64,000 nucleotides of DNA from CAWGJC01 sp965276665. GTDB lineage: Bacteria > Pseudomonadota > Alphaproteobacteria > Acetobacterales > Acetobacteraceae. A program made the translations under genes and the position numbers. The DNA lies in the NCBI GenBank assembly GCA_965276665.1, contig OZ255620.1, forward strand, positions 868,001 through 932,000, given 5' to 3'. This document shows, one piece after another, positions 9,728 to 22,060 of this stretch (position 1 is the stretch's first letter; each line of letters begins with the position of its first letter). The notes under the pieces were generated by a model. It did not search any database. It worked only from the letters and a program-made list of their open reading frames with translations, and was not told where the DNA came from.

Positions 9728-10283
9728 GGAGGATCGTTCCGGTGCGGCGGATCTTTTTTTGCAGCTGCAGAATGCCGTAGACCAGCGCCTCGGCCGTCGG
9801 CGGGCAGCCCGGCACATAAATGTCGACCGGCACCACCCGGTCGCAGCCGCGCACCACCGAATAGGAATAATGGTAGTAGCCGCCGCCATTGGCGCAGCTG
9901 CCCATGCTGATCACCCAGCGAGGCTCGGGCATCTGGTCGTAGACCTTGCGGAGCGCCGGGGCCATCTTGTTGGTGAGCGTGCCGGCGACGATCATCACGT
10001 CGCTCTGCCGCGGGCTGGCGCGCGGGATGACGCCGAACCGGTCGAGATCATAGCGCGGCATGTAGGCGTGGATCATCTCGACCGCGCAGCAGGCGAGGCC
10101 GAAGGTCATCGGCCAGAGGCTGCCGGTGCGCGCCCAGTTCACCAGCTTGTCGATCTGGGCGACCACGAAGCCCTTATCCTCGATCTCCCCAGTGATGCCG
10201 CGAACGACGGCATCCTGCGCCTCCCCGGGCGCCAGGGCCGTGCGGTTCCAGGCAATGTCCGTGCCGGTCGTCGCGCTGCTCAT
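9720..10283 (-). CDS. nuoB: NADH-quinone oxidoreductase subunit B
   Basis: PSST-type subunit carrying terminal cluster N2, 187 residues from ATG 10283. That start leaves a 4-base gap after the nuoA stop; a start 13 codons upstream would run into nuoA. The cluster ligands are the tandem cysteines in MTFGLACCAVEM, GSCANGGGYYHYSYSVV and VPGCPPTAEAL. Length and motifs are normal. Confidence 0.96.
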   Translation of the reverse strand: MSSATTGTDIAWNRTALAPGEAQDAVVRGITGEIEDKGFVVAQIDKLVNWARTGSLWPMTFGLACCAVEMIHAYMPRYDLDRFGVIPRASPRQSDVMIVAGTLTNKMAPALRKVYDQMPEPRWVISMGSCANGGGYYHYSYSVVRGCDRVVPVDIYVPGCPPTAEALVYGILQLQKKIRRTGTILRG

Positions 10284-10287
10284 CGCA

Positions 10288-10650
10288 TCATTCCCAATCC
10301 AAAGCGCCCTTGTTCCACTCATAGATGAAGCCGACGGTCAGGACCGCAAGGAACCCCATCATCGAGAGGAAGCCGAACCAGCCGATATCACCGAGCGTGA
10401 TCGACCACGGGAAGAGGAACGCGACTTCGAGGTCGAAGATGATGAAAAGAATGGCGACAAGATAGAAGCGCACGTCGAACCGACGGCGGGCATCGTCGAA
10501 CGCTTCGAATCCGCACTCGTAGGCGCTGAGCTTTTCCGGATAGGGTTTCTGCCTGGCCGCCAGCAGCGATCCGCCAACCATCGCCAGCGCGATCAGGCCG
10601 GCGATGCCGAGGAACACGAGGATCGGGAAATAGCCCGAAAGCAGGAACAT
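10288..10650 (-). CDS. nuoA: NADH-quinone oxidoreductase subunit A
   Basis: First gene of the nuo operon: a 120-residue, three-helix membrane subunit. Start chosen at ATG 10650 (MFLLSGYFPILVFLGIAG). Conserved features are KLSAYECGFEAFDDARRRFDVRFYL, with the loop cysteine, and ILFIIFDLEVAFLFPW, with the buried Asp/Glu pair. Upstream lie tRNA-Asp and a short leader holding a 6-bp-arm palindrome (CTAGAG/CTCTAG, 10737-10751) of unknown role. Confidence 0.95.
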   Translation of the reverse strand: MFLLSGYFPILVFLGIAGLIALAMVGGSLLAARQKPYPEKLSAYECGFEAFDDARRRFDVRFYLVAILFIIFDLEVAFLFPWSITLGDIGWFGFLSMMGFLAVLTVGFIYEWNKGALDWE

Positions 10651-10793
10651 GGCGACTCCAGCACCGCGAACCACGGCACGGCCGGATTTGCCGCACCGCA
10701 ACGCGGCGGACACTACTCCCAACCGGGTCGTGCCGCCTAGAGCCCCTCTAGTTGCTGTATGAGGTTCGCGGGTGGAGCGCCGGCGGGGAACCC

Positions 10794-10870
<77 letters not shown>

Positions 10871-10984
10871 AAAGCTGCGCCGCGTGTAGAACCCGCGGCC
10901 GCGGGCGTCAAGCGGCGGAGCCTGTGGAACACAGGGGATAATCCAGGAACGGCAGAGAACAATCCAGGAAAGAAGGGGGCAATC

Positions 10985-11059
10985 TGGTGGGCGGTGACGG
11001 GATCGAACCGCCGACCCTCTCGGTGTAAACGAGATGCTCTACCGCTAAGCTAACCGCCC
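10985..11059 (-). tRNA. tRNA-Val (UAC)
   Basis: Minus-strand cloverleaf with acceptor GGGCGGT/ACCGCCC, anticodon stem TCTCG/CGAGA with loop TTTACAC (anticodon TAC) and T-arm GGCGGTTCGATCCCGTC. CCA is encoded at 10985-10987. It is 114 bases upstream of tRNA-Asp on the same strand and probably co-transcribed with it. Confidence 0.97.
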
Positions 11060-11072
11060 GTACATAACCACG

Positions 11073-11122
11073 GCCGGATCGTGCGGAGAACACCTCAGCG
11101 AGGCTCCTTCGCACGGTCCGGC
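11073..11122. terminator. strong hairpin downstream of lon
   Basis: A 16-bp inverted repeat with 14 matches (left arm 11073-11088, right arm 11107-11122) encloses an 18-base loop, 15 bases past the lon stop codon. It would form a very stable stem in the lon transcript before tRNA-Val. There is no good T-run, so it may act as a 3'-end stabiliser or an imperfect intrinsic terminator. Confidence 0.5.
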
Positions 11123-11137
11123 ACGTCAATCACGCCT

Positions 11138-13561
<2,424 letters not shown>

Positions 13562-13714
13562 AGGAGACCTCCTTCAGGACGATCTGGGCGCGATCGCCCG
13601 GTAGCGGCACGATCAAGCCCGAATACATTGGCGCGGACTGATATCGTGCGCCGCAGCAAGGGGCACAAGACACCCGGAGGGGGCGCCCCGGCCGTCCTGC
13701 CCCATCGAGGGTAA

Positions 13715-14968
<1,254 letters not shown>

Positions 14969-15120
14969 GAACACTCCAGCCCCGGTGTCCCGGGGGTTCA
15001 TCCAACGGACACTAACGCCCGTCGGTCGGACCGGACAAGGGATTCCCAAAGGTGGGGCAGCCGGCACGGCCCCAACCGATACGCCTGCCTGGCGGCGTCA
15101 AGCCGGCCAGGGCGCGAAGA

Positions 15121-15783
15121 TCAGCCCGACTTTTCGGATACTCGGGCCGGCGTCTCGGCGACCGCCATCGGTCGGTTCTCGACCACTTGGTCGACGAGGC
15201 CGAAATCCCGTGCCTCCTCCGCCGACATATAGGTGTCGCGCTCCATCTTGCGCTCGATCGCCTCGATCGGCTGCCCCGTATGGTGAACGTACAAATCATT
15301 CAACCGCTTACGAAGGGTCAGGATCTCGCGCGCCTGGATCTCGATATCCGCCGCCTGTCCCTGGGCGCCTCCGGAGGGCTGGTGGATCATGACACGGGCA
15401 TTGGGCAACGCGTAGCGCTTGTCCTTGGCGCCGGCGCAGAGCAGCAGGCTCCCCATCGAGGCCGCCTGCCCGATGCAGACCGTACTCACCGGACTGCGGA
15501 TGTATTGCATGGTGTCGTAGATCGCGAGCCCGGCCGAGACCACGCCTCCTGGACTATTGATGTAGAAGGAGATTTCCTTGCTCGGATGGTCGCTCTCCGC
15601 ATAGAGCAGCTGCGCGCAGATCAACGCCGCAACCTGATCGAAGACCGGGCCGGTCAGGAAGATGATCCGCTCCTTCAGCAGGCGCGAATAGATGTCGAAA
15701 GCCCGCTCGCCGCGCGCGGTCTGCTCGACCACCATCGGCACCAGGGTGTTGTTGTAGACCTCGACGGGATCGCGATCCCTCAT
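15121..15783 (-). CDS. clpP: ATP-dependent Clp protease proteolytic subunit ClpP
   Basis: Barrel-forming serine protease, 220 residues. The catalytic triad regions are Ser in GQAASMGSLLLCAG, His in MIHQPSGGAQGQA and Asp in ERDTYMSAEEA. It is preceded by a heat-shock-like promoter (15835-15863) and followed by clpX on the same strand. The C-terminal tail (RPMAVAETPARVSEKSG) is slightly longer than in E. coli. Confidence 0.97.
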   Translation of the reverse strand: MRDRDPVEVYNNTLVPMVVEQTARGERAFDIYSRLLKERIIFLTGPVFDQVAALICAQLLYAESDHPSKEISFYINSPGGVVSAGLAIYDTMQYIRSPVSTVCIGQAASMGSLLLCAGAKDKRYALPNARVMIHQPSGGAQGQAADIEIQAREILTLRKRLNDLYVHHTGQPIEAIERKMERDTYMSAEEARDFGLVDQVVENRPMAVAETPARVSEKSG

Positions 15784-15834
15784 GCCTCGTCCTTTCGACC
15801 CGCGCCCCCGACCATCCCGGAGCGCCGGATGGCA

Positions 15835-15863
15835 AGATAGGGAGTCAGCCCGCGGGTTGAAAG
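15835..15863 (-). promoter_or_regulatory. putative RpoH (sigma-32) promoter of clpP
   Basis: On the minus strand CTTT (15860-15863) is followed by a 17-base spacer and CCCTATCT (15835-15842). This matches the alphaproteobacterial heat-shock consensus CTTG-N17/18-CYTATNT with one mismatch. It ends about 50 bases before the clpP ATG, where a heat-inducible promoter would be expected. Confidence 0.45.
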
Positions 15864-15942
15864 TCGCTCAGGCTGAAAGCTGGTCCGCTGAAAGCTGGTC
15901 TGGTGACAGCCGCCCGGGTTCCAAGCAGCGGGCGACCGGGCG

Positions 15943-17274
15943 TTAGGGAGTCGGGTCGGCGGCCGTGAGCTCGTCCACCCCGACCTCCCGATCCTCGACC
16001 TTGGCGAGTTCGATGATGAAATCCACCGCCTTGTCCTCGAAGATCGGTCCGCGCAGAGACTCCGCCGCCTGCGGGTTCTTGCGGAAGAACTCCATCACCT
16101 GCTGCTCCTGGCCCGGGTAGCGCGCGGCCTCGACCCGCATCGCCCGGGTCATCTCGTCATTGGCGACGGTGATGCCGTTGGTCCGCCCGATCTCGGAGAG
16201 CAGCAGCCCGAGGCGCACCCGGCGCTCGGCGATCGCCCGGTAATCGGCTTTGAGCGTGGCCTCATCCTTCGCCTTGTCCTCATCATCGGCGCGTCCCTCC
16301 TTGAGGTCCGTCTCGACGCGCTGCCAGATCTGGTCGAACTCCGCCTGCACCATGCCCTCGGGCGCCGGGAAATCGGCCCGCTCGGCCAGGGCGTCGAGTA
16401 GCTGGCGCTTCAGCTTGAGCCGGGCGAGCTGGTCGTACTCGCGCTGCATCTGGCCGGAGAGCGCGGTCCTGAGCTCGCCCAGATTCTCGAAGCCGAGCTT
16501 CGTCGCCAGCGCCTCGTCGACCGGCGGGACCACCGGCTTCTTCAAGGATTTGGCGACGATGTCGAAGGTCGCCGCCTTACCGGCCAGCTCCTTCGCGTGA
16601 TAATCCTCGGGGAAGGTCACAGCGATGGTCCGGCTCTCGCCCGGCTTCATGCCCTCCACCTGATCGGCGAAGCCCGGGATGAAGCCGCCGCCGCCCACCT
16701 CGAGCGGGATGTCGCTCGCCTCGCCGCCGGCGAATTTCTCGCCGTCCACCATGCCGGTGAAGTCGACTGTCAGCGTCTCGCCTTTCTCGGCGCCGCGCTC
16801 CTCCTCGACATCGACCAGCTCCCGCTGCCGGGCGGCAATCTCGCCGAGCGCATTGTCGAGCGCCTCGTCGGAGGGGGCGGCCTTCAGCCGCGTCAACGCG
16901 ATCTCGGCGAAATCCGGCATCTGGATGTCGGGCAGCAGCTCGACCTCGACCTTGAACTCGAGATCCTTGTCCGCCGCCTCGGCCGCGCTCACCAGATCGA
17001 CCTTCGGCTGCGTCGCCGCGCGCAGCCCGCGGTCGGAGAGCACCTGGCGCGTCGCTTCGGTGACGCTCTCCTCCAGCACCTCGGCGGCCACCGCAGTCCC
17101 ATAGCGCTGCCGCACCACCGGCATCGGCACCTTGCCGGGACGGAACCCAGGCAGGCGCAGCGTGCGTCCGAGCTCGGTGAGACGTGCCGTACGCTTGCCC
17201 TCTATGTCCGTCGCAGGGACCACCACGGTGAAGCCGCGCTTCAAACCATCGGACAGCGTCTCGGTAACCTGCAT
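15943..17274 (-). CDS. tig: trigger factor
   Basis: Ribosome-associated chaperone and peptidyl-prolyl isomerase, 443 residues from ATG 17274 (MQVTETLSDGLKRGFTVVVP). The ribosome-binding signature GFRPGKVPMPVVRQRYG is at about residue 45. The FKBP-type domain contains KGETLTVDFTGMVDGEKF and ends with the VTFPEDYHAKELAGKAATFD segment. The rest is the helical C-terminal chaperone cradle. tRNA-Leu lies only 27 bases upstream on the same strand, so the two may share a transcript. Confidence 0.96.
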   Translation of the reverse strand: MQVTETLSDGLKRGFTVVVPATDIEGKRTARLTELGRTLRLPGFRPGKVPMPVVRQRYGTAVAAEVLEESVTEATRQVLSDRGLRAATQPKVDLVSAAEAADKDLEFKVEVELLPDIQMPDFAEIALTRLKAAPSDEALDNALGEIAARQRELVDVEEERGAEKGETLTVDFTGMVDGEKFAGGEASDIPLEVGGGGFIPGFADQVEGMKPGESRTIAVTFPEDYHAKELAGKAATFDIVAKSLKKPVVPPVDEALATKLGFENLGELRTALSGQMQREYDQLARLKLKRQLLDALAERADFPAPEGMVQAEFDQIWQRVETDLKEGRADDEDKAKDEATLKADYRAIAERRVRLGLLLSEIGRTNGITVANDEMTRAMRVEAARYPGQEQQVMEFFRKNPQAAESLRGPIFEDKAVDFIIELAKVEDREVGVDELTAADPTP

Positions 17275-17301
17275 GGACCGTGGAACCCCAGTTCTACTCG
17301 A

Positions 17302-17383
<82 letters not shown>

Positions 17384-17438
17384 CCCACGGGCGGAGACGG
17401 GGGGTTAGCGCATTGGCACGGAGAAGGCCAGGGCCTCC

Positions 17439-17510
17439 AAGAACCCGTTTGAGAATGCACCTATGCCGGCCATCGGACGCGGCCTAGTGGGTTCTCAAAC
17501 GGGCTCTCAG
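17439..17510. repeat. short palindromic element related to family B
   Basis: Inverted ends GAACCCGTTTGAGAA (17441-17455) and TTCTCAAACGGGCTC (17492-17506) match at 14 of 15 positions around a 36-base interior. The outer end CTCAAACGGGCTCTCAG resembles the family B terminus CCAAACAGGCTCTCAG found at 26768 and 59822, so this looks like a short or eroded member. Confidence 0.6.
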
Positions 17511-17538
17511 GCTGTTCTGCACGGGCGTACATGCACTC

Positions 17539-17609
17539 CGCGCGCAGCGCCAACCGGGTTCCAAGGGCGACTGCCCTTGGCGGGGTCCAGGGGCAGAGCC
17601 CCTGGCCTT
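17539..17609. repeat. family A double-hairpin intergenic repeat (single copy)
   Basis: Two consecutive perfect-stem hairpins, CCAAGGGC/GCCCTTGG and CCAGGGGC/GCCCCTGG, are separated by CGGGGT and end in GGCCTT. The same unit recurs at 22944-23126, 33188-33392 and 53492-53656. Here it lies just downstream of ilvC, where the hairpins could act as a 3'-end stabiliser or terminator. No ORF or transposase is associated. Confidence 0.85.
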
Positions 17610-17621
17610 CTAACCCTGGTT

Positions 17622-18641
17622 TCAGTTCTTGCTCTTATCCACCAACCGATTTTGGGCAATCCAGGGCATCATCCCGCGCAGCTTCTCGCCCACTTGTTCG
17701 ATCGGGTGTTCGCCCGCGCGCCGGCGCATGGCCTTGAAGCTAGACTGGTTGACGCGGTTTTCCAGCATCCAGTCGCGCGCGAACTTCCCGGACTGGATGT
17801 CGGTCAGCACGCGCTTCATCTCCTGCTTGGTCTCGTCGGTGATGATGCGCGGGCCGCTCACGTATTCGCCGTATTCGGCGGTGTTGCTGATCGAGTAGTT
17901 CATGTTGGCGATGCCGCCTTCGTAGATCAGGTCGACGATCAGCTTCACCTCGTGCAGGCACTCGAAATAGGCCATTTCGGGTGCGTAGCCGGCTTCCACG
18001 AGGGTTTCGTAACCGCCCTTGATCAGCTCGACGAGGCCGCCGCAGAGCACGACCTGCTCGCCGAACAAATCGGTCTCGCATTCCTCTTTGAAGGTGGTCT
18101 CGATGATCCCGGCGCGGCCGCCACCGATCGCGCTCGCATAGGAGAGCGCGATCTCGAGCGCGTTGCCGGAGGCGTCCTGCGCCACGGCGACGAGGCAGGG
18201 CACGCCGCCGCCGCGCTGATATTCGCTGCGCACTGTGTGGCCCGGGCCTTTCGGCGCGATCATGAACACGTCGATATCCGGGCGCGGGTCGAGCAGGTTG
18301 AAATGCACGTTGAGCCCATGCGCGAAGGCGAGCGCCGCCCCCGGCTTCATGTTCGGGCCGAGAGCCTCGCGATAGAGATCGCCCTGCCCCTCATCCGGGG
18401 TCAGCACCATCACGACATCGGCCCATTTCGCCGCCTCGTCCGGCGCCATCACGCGGAGCCCCGCGCTCTCGGCCTTGGCGACGCCCTGCGAGCCCTGCCG
18501 CAGCCCGACCGCGAGCTCGCCGATTCCGCTATCCTTGAGGTTGTTGGCGTGCGCATGGCCCTGGCTGCCATAGCCGATGACCGCGACCTTCTTTCCCTTG
18601 ATGAGGTTCACGTCGGCGTCGCGGTCGTAATAGACGCGCAT
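17622..18641 (-). CDS. ilvC: ketol-acid reductoisomerase (NADP+)
   Basis: Second step of valine/isoleucine synthesis: Mg2+- and NADPH-dependent isomeroreduction of acetolactate. At 339 residues it is a class I (short) enzyme. The Rossmann motif GYGSQGHAHANNLKDSG is at residues 24-40. Metal-binding acidic residues are in the ETTFKEECETDLFGEQ region near residue 190. It is the last gene of an ilvB-ilvN-ilvC run, 31 bases after ilvN. Confidence 0.97.
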   Translation of the reverse strand: MRVYYDRDADVNLIKGKKVAVIGYGSQGHAHANNLKDSGIGELAVGLRQGSQGVAKAESAGLRVMAPDEAAKWADVVMVLTPDEGQGDLYREALGPNMKPGAALAFAHGLNVHFNLLDPRPDIDVFMIAPKGPGHTVRSEYQRGGGVPCLVAVAQDASGNALEIALSYASAIGGGRAGIIETTFKEECETDLFGEQVVLCGGLVELIKGGYETLVEAGYAPEMAYFECLHEVKLIVDLIYEGGIANMNYSISNTAEYGEYVSGPRIITDETKQEMKRVLTDIQSGKFARDWMLENRVNQSSFKAMRRRAGEHPIEQVGEKLRGMMPWIAQNRLVDKSKN

Positions 18642-18672
18642 ATCTCTTGTCCTTTTCTCTACCGTGATTGTG

Positions 18673-19191
18673 TCAGATGGTTCGCGGGCCGCGGGCGATG
18701 GCGGCGATGCCGGTGCGCGATACCTCGGCGAGGCCGAGCGGGCGCATCAGCGCGAGGAACGCGTCGAGCTTTTCGGTGCCGCCGGTCAGCTCGAACACGA
18801 AGCTTTCCACCGTCGCGTCGATCACGCGGGCGCGGAAGGCGTCGGCGATGCGGAGCGATTCCGAGCGGTGCTCGCCGGTCGCGACCACCTTGATCAGCGC
18901 CATCTCGCGCGCGAGATGCGGCCCGTCGAGCGAGAGATCGGCAACCCGGTGCACCGGCACCAGCCGGTCGAGCTGCGCCTTGATCTGCCCGATCACCATC
19001 TCGCTGCCCGACGTCACGATATTGATGCGCGAGCGCGATCGCCCGTCATCCACCGCGGAGACGGTCAGGCTGTCGATGTTGTAGCCGCGCCCCGAGAACA
19101 GTCCGACGACGCGGGCGAGGATCCCCGGCTCGTTCTCGACGAGCACGGAGATGGTGGCGGTACGGAAACTCTGGTCGAGCGGGTTCGGCAT
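18673..19191 (-). CDS. ilvN: acetolactate synthase small (regulatory) subunit
   Basis: 172-residue regulatory subunit (IlvH/IlvN type) conferring valine feedback on acetohydroxyacid synthase. An N-terminal ACT domain (TATISVLVENEPGILARVVGLFSGRGYNID) is followed by the C-terminal ALS_SS_C domain (HLAREMALIKVVATGEHRSE). It is 9 bases downstream of ilvB on the same strand. Confidence 0.95.
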   Translation of the reverse strand: MPNPLDQSFRTATISVLVENEPGILARVVGLFSGRGYNIDSLTVSAVDDGRSRSRINIVTSGSEMVIGQIKAQLDRLVPVHRVADLSLDGPHLAREMALIKVVATGEHRSESLRIADAFRARVIDATVESFVFELTGGTEKLDAFLALMRPLGLAEVSRTGIAAIARGPRTI

Positions 19192-19200
19192 TGGGCGCGA

Positions 19201-21000
19201 TCAGACCAGCACCAGGCCCTCATCGGCGATGCCGGCGGTGCGGCCCTCGCCCTCGGCGTTGAGGATCATCTCGTCATGCGCCGCGCCGCTCGGGATCATC
19301 GGGAAGACGTTCTCCCGTGGATCGACGGCGATGTCGGCGATCACCGCGCGGTTGGTCGCCAGCATCTCGGCGATCACGCCGTCCAGCTGGTCGACGCTCT
19401 CGGCGCGCAAGCCGACCGCATGGAAGCTGTCGGCCAGCTTGACGAAATCCGGCAGCGCCGCAGAATAGCTCTCGGAGTAGCGGCCGCCATGCAGCAATTC
19501 CTGCCACTGCCGCACCATGCCCATATACTGATTGTTCAGGATGAACACCTTCACCGGCAGACGGTATTGCGCGAGCGTGCCCATCTCTTGAATATTCATC
19601 AGGATGCTCGCCTCGCCGGCGATGTCGATCACCAGCGCATCCGGATGCGCGACCTGCGTGCCCATCGCCGCCGGCAGCCCATATCCCATGGTGCCGAGGC
19701 CGCCCGAGGTCATCCATCGATTGGGCCGCTCGAACCCGAAATGCTGCGCCGCCCACATCTGGTGCTGGCCGACCTCGGTAGAGATGAAGGTGTCGCGTCC
19801 GGTCGCCCGTGTCATCTCGCAGAGCCGGCGGATCGCGTGCTGCGGCCGGATGATCGCGCCCGGGGTCATGTCCTGGGCGAAGCCCAAGCAGTCGGTCGCG
19901 CGCCATTCCTCGATCTGCCGCCACCACGGCGCGAGCGCGCCGCGCTCCGGCCGCGCGCCCTGCTTCCAGGCGGCCAGCAGCGCGATCAGCGCCCGGCCGG
20001 CATCGGCCAGGATCGGCACCTCGACGGGCACGTTCTTGTTGATGCTTGAACGGTCGATATCGACGTGGATCTTGCGGCTATGCGGGCTGAACGCGTTGAG
20101 CCGCCCGGTCACCCGATCGTCGAACCGGGCGCCGATCGCCAGCATCACGTCGGCGCCGTGCATCGCGAGGTTCGCCTCCACGGTGCCGTGCATGCCGAGC
20201 ATGCCGAGGAAGTGCGGGTCGCTGGCCGGAAAGGCGCCGAGCCCCATCAGCGTGCTGGTGCAGGGGATGTCGGCGCGGCGCACGAACTCGGTGAGCGCGG
20301 CGGCCGCCTCGGGCCCGGCATTGATCACGCCGCCTCCGGTGTAGATCACCGGGCGCTTCGCCCCTTTCAGCAGCGCGATCGCCTGCGCAATCGCACCCGG
20401 CTCGGGCTCGGTGATCGGGCGGTAGCTGCGATGCGGCTCCTCGGGCGGCGGCATGTAGGGGGTCTGGCCGATCAAAATGTCCTTTGGCAGGTCGATCACC
20501 ACCGGCCCGGGGCGGCCGTTGCGGGCGACGTAGAACGCCTCGTGCACCACGCGGGCGAGGTCGTCGGCGCGCTTCACCAGGTAATTGTGCTTGGTGGCCG
20601 GGCGGGTGATGCCTGTGGTGTCGGCCTCCTGAAACGCGTCGTTGCCGATCAGATGCGTTGGCACCTGACCGGTGAGGCAGACGATGGGGATGCTGTCCAT
20701 CAGCGCGTCGACCAGCCCGGTCACCGCATTGGTGGCCCCGGGACCCGAGGTGACGAGAACCACGCCGACCTTGCCGGTGCTGCGCGCATACCCCTCGGCG
20801 GCATGCACCGCGCCCTGCTCGTGGCGGACAAGGATGTGGCGGATGGCGTTCTGCTGGAAGATCGCGTCGTAGATCGGCAGCACCGCGCCGCCGGGATAGC
20901 CGAAGATGATCTCGACGCCCTGATCCTTGAGCGCGCGGAGCAGCACTTCAGCGCCGGCTTGCGTAGTCTCGGCGTGCGTTCGCATGGCGGTCATCGGCAA
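19201..21000 (-). CDS. ilvB: acetolactate synthase large (catalytic) subunit
   Basis: ThDP-dependent acetohydroxyacid synthase, 599 residues. The N-terminal domain contains the catalytic Glu in VRHEQGAVHAAEGYARSTGKVG. The FAD-binding middle domain includes GMHGTVEANLAMHGADVMLAIGARFDDRVTG. The ThDP/Mg motif reads DIAGEASILMN, with Glu where the classical motif has Gly-Asp-Gly; I recall this as the usual alphaproteobacterial form. It follows miaA by 52 bases and leads the ilvBNC run. Confidence 0.96.
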   Translation of the reverse strand: MPMTAMRTHAETTQAGAEVLLRALKDQGVEIIFGYPGGAVLPIYDAIFQQNAIRHILVRHEQGAVHAAEGYARSTGKVGVVLVTSGPGATNAVTGLVDALMDSIPIVCLTGQVPTHLIGNDAFQEADTTGITRPATKHNYLVKRADDLARVVHEAFYVARNGRPGPVVIDLPKDILIGQTPYMPPPEEPHRSYRPITEPEPGAIAQAIALLKGAKRPVIYTGGGVINAGPEAAAALTEFVRRADIPCTSTLMGLGAFPASDPHFLGMLGMHGTVEANLAMHGADVMLAIGARFDDRVTGRLNAFSPHSRKIHVDIDRSSINKNVPVEVPILADAGRALIALLAAWKQGARPERGALAPWWRQIEEWRATDCLGFAQDMTPGAIIRPQHAIRRLCEMTRATGRDTFISTEVGQHQMWAAQHFGFERPNRWMTSGGLGTMGYGLPAAMGTQVAHPDALVIDIAGEASILMNIQEMGTLAQYRLPVKVFILNNQYMGMVRQWQELLHGGRYSESYSAALPDFVKLADSFHAVGLRAESVDQLDGVIAEMLATNRAVIADIAVDPRENVFPMIPSGAAHDEMILNAEGEGRTAGIADEGLVLV

Positions 21001-21052
21001 AGCCCATCATTCCGCGGTGGAGCGGCGCAATTAAGGGCCGCGGCGAGCGGCG

Positions 21053-22060
21053 TCAACCGCTCCGGCCAATAAACTGCAATAGATCTCGTCGCTGGCTTTC
21101 CGGAAATTGCGCCAGAGACGCGAATCGCGCATGGATCATATGCGTCTCGCTGGACGCTGCCAGCGCGTGATGGCGAAACCAGGTCGCCTGCCGCTTGGTG
21201 TACTGGCCGGTGACGAGACGAATGCGGGACATTGCCGCCTCCAGGCCGAGATCGCCGACGAGATGCGCCGCGAGCTCCGGCACGCCGTGTGCCCGCATGG
21301 CCGGCAATGCCGGATCGAGGCGAAGCGCGAGCAGATCCCGAACCTCGTCGAGCGCGCCATGCGCCAGCATGGCCTGGGTCCGCGCGGCGATCGCCTCGCG
21401 CAGCGCGGGGCGCGGCGGGTCGAGCAGGATCGCCCGGAACGCCTCGCCCGCCGCCTTTGTCGTCTGCGCCTGCCAGGCGGCGAGGCCCCGCCCGGTGCCG
21501 CGCCACACTTCCCAGGCCCGGGCGAGGCGCTGGCCATCCGAGGGGCGGAGCCGGGACGCTGTGTCAGGGTCCGCCGCCGCGAGTCGCGCATGCAGCGCCG
21601 CCGCCCCCCCCCAGGCAAGCAATTCCCGCGCTTCGGCCCGCGCCGCCGGCCCAGGCTCGGGGATCGACGCGAGGCCGCCGGCGAGCGCCGCGAAATAGAG
21701 CCCCGTGCCCCCGCACAGGATCGGCACGCGGCCGGCGACGCGGGATGCGGCGATGGCGGCGAGCGCCGCGTCGCGCCACCAGGCGACGCTGCCGGCCTCC
21801 GCCGCGGGGCGAACGCCATACAGCGCATGCGGCGCCAGCGTCTCCTCCGCCGGTGTCGGGCGAGCGGTGAGCACGCGGAGCTCCCGGTAAATCTGCATGG
21901 AATCGGCATTGATCACCGTGCCGCCGATCCGCGCGGCGATGTCCAGCGCGAGCGCCGACTTGCCGCTGCAGGTCGGGCCGGCGACGATCAGGATCACCGG
22001 CTGTTCCGCTTGCTCGCCCCCCTTGCTCGCCCGGATGCGACCTGCCATCCCCTGGCGCAT
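21053..22060 (-). CDS. miaA: tRNA dimethylallyltransferase
   Basis: Transfers dimethylallyl from DMAPP to A37 of tRNAs reading UNN codons; about 331-335 residues. The P-loop GPTCSGKSALALDIA is near residue 30, then INADSMQIYREL and the RRVTGQYTKRQATWFRH-like C-terminal motif (LVTGQYTKRQATWFRHH). Two starts are possible, ATG 22060 (MRQGMAG) and ATG 22048 (MAGRIRASKG). The first overlaps the divergent serB start by two bases. The open frame continues upstream only as antisense to serB. Confidence 0.94.
   Translation of the reverse strand: MRQGMAGRIRASKGGEQAEQPVILIVAGPTCSGKSALALDIAARIGGTVINADSMQIYRELRVLTARPTPAEETLAPHALYGVRPAAEAGSVAWWRDAALAAIAASRVAGRVPILCGGTGLYFAALAGGLASIPEPGPAARAEARELLAWGGAAALHARLAAADPDTASRLRPSDGQRLARAWEVWRGTGRGLAAWQAQTTKAAGEAFRAILLDPPRPALREAIAARTQAMLAHGALDEVRDLLALRLDPALPAMRAHGVPELAAHLVGDLGLEAAMSRIRLVTGQYTKRQATWFRHHALAASSETHMIHARFASLAQFPESQRRDLLQFIGRSG

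Noticed and set aside
170..10328. Long plus-strand open frames opposite the nuo genes (for example 170-1423, 1539-2879, 4884-6188, 6999-8114).
   Set aside because: They are antisense to confidently identified complex I genes, have Arg/His/Asp-rich compositions typical of GC-driven frame openness, and match no family.
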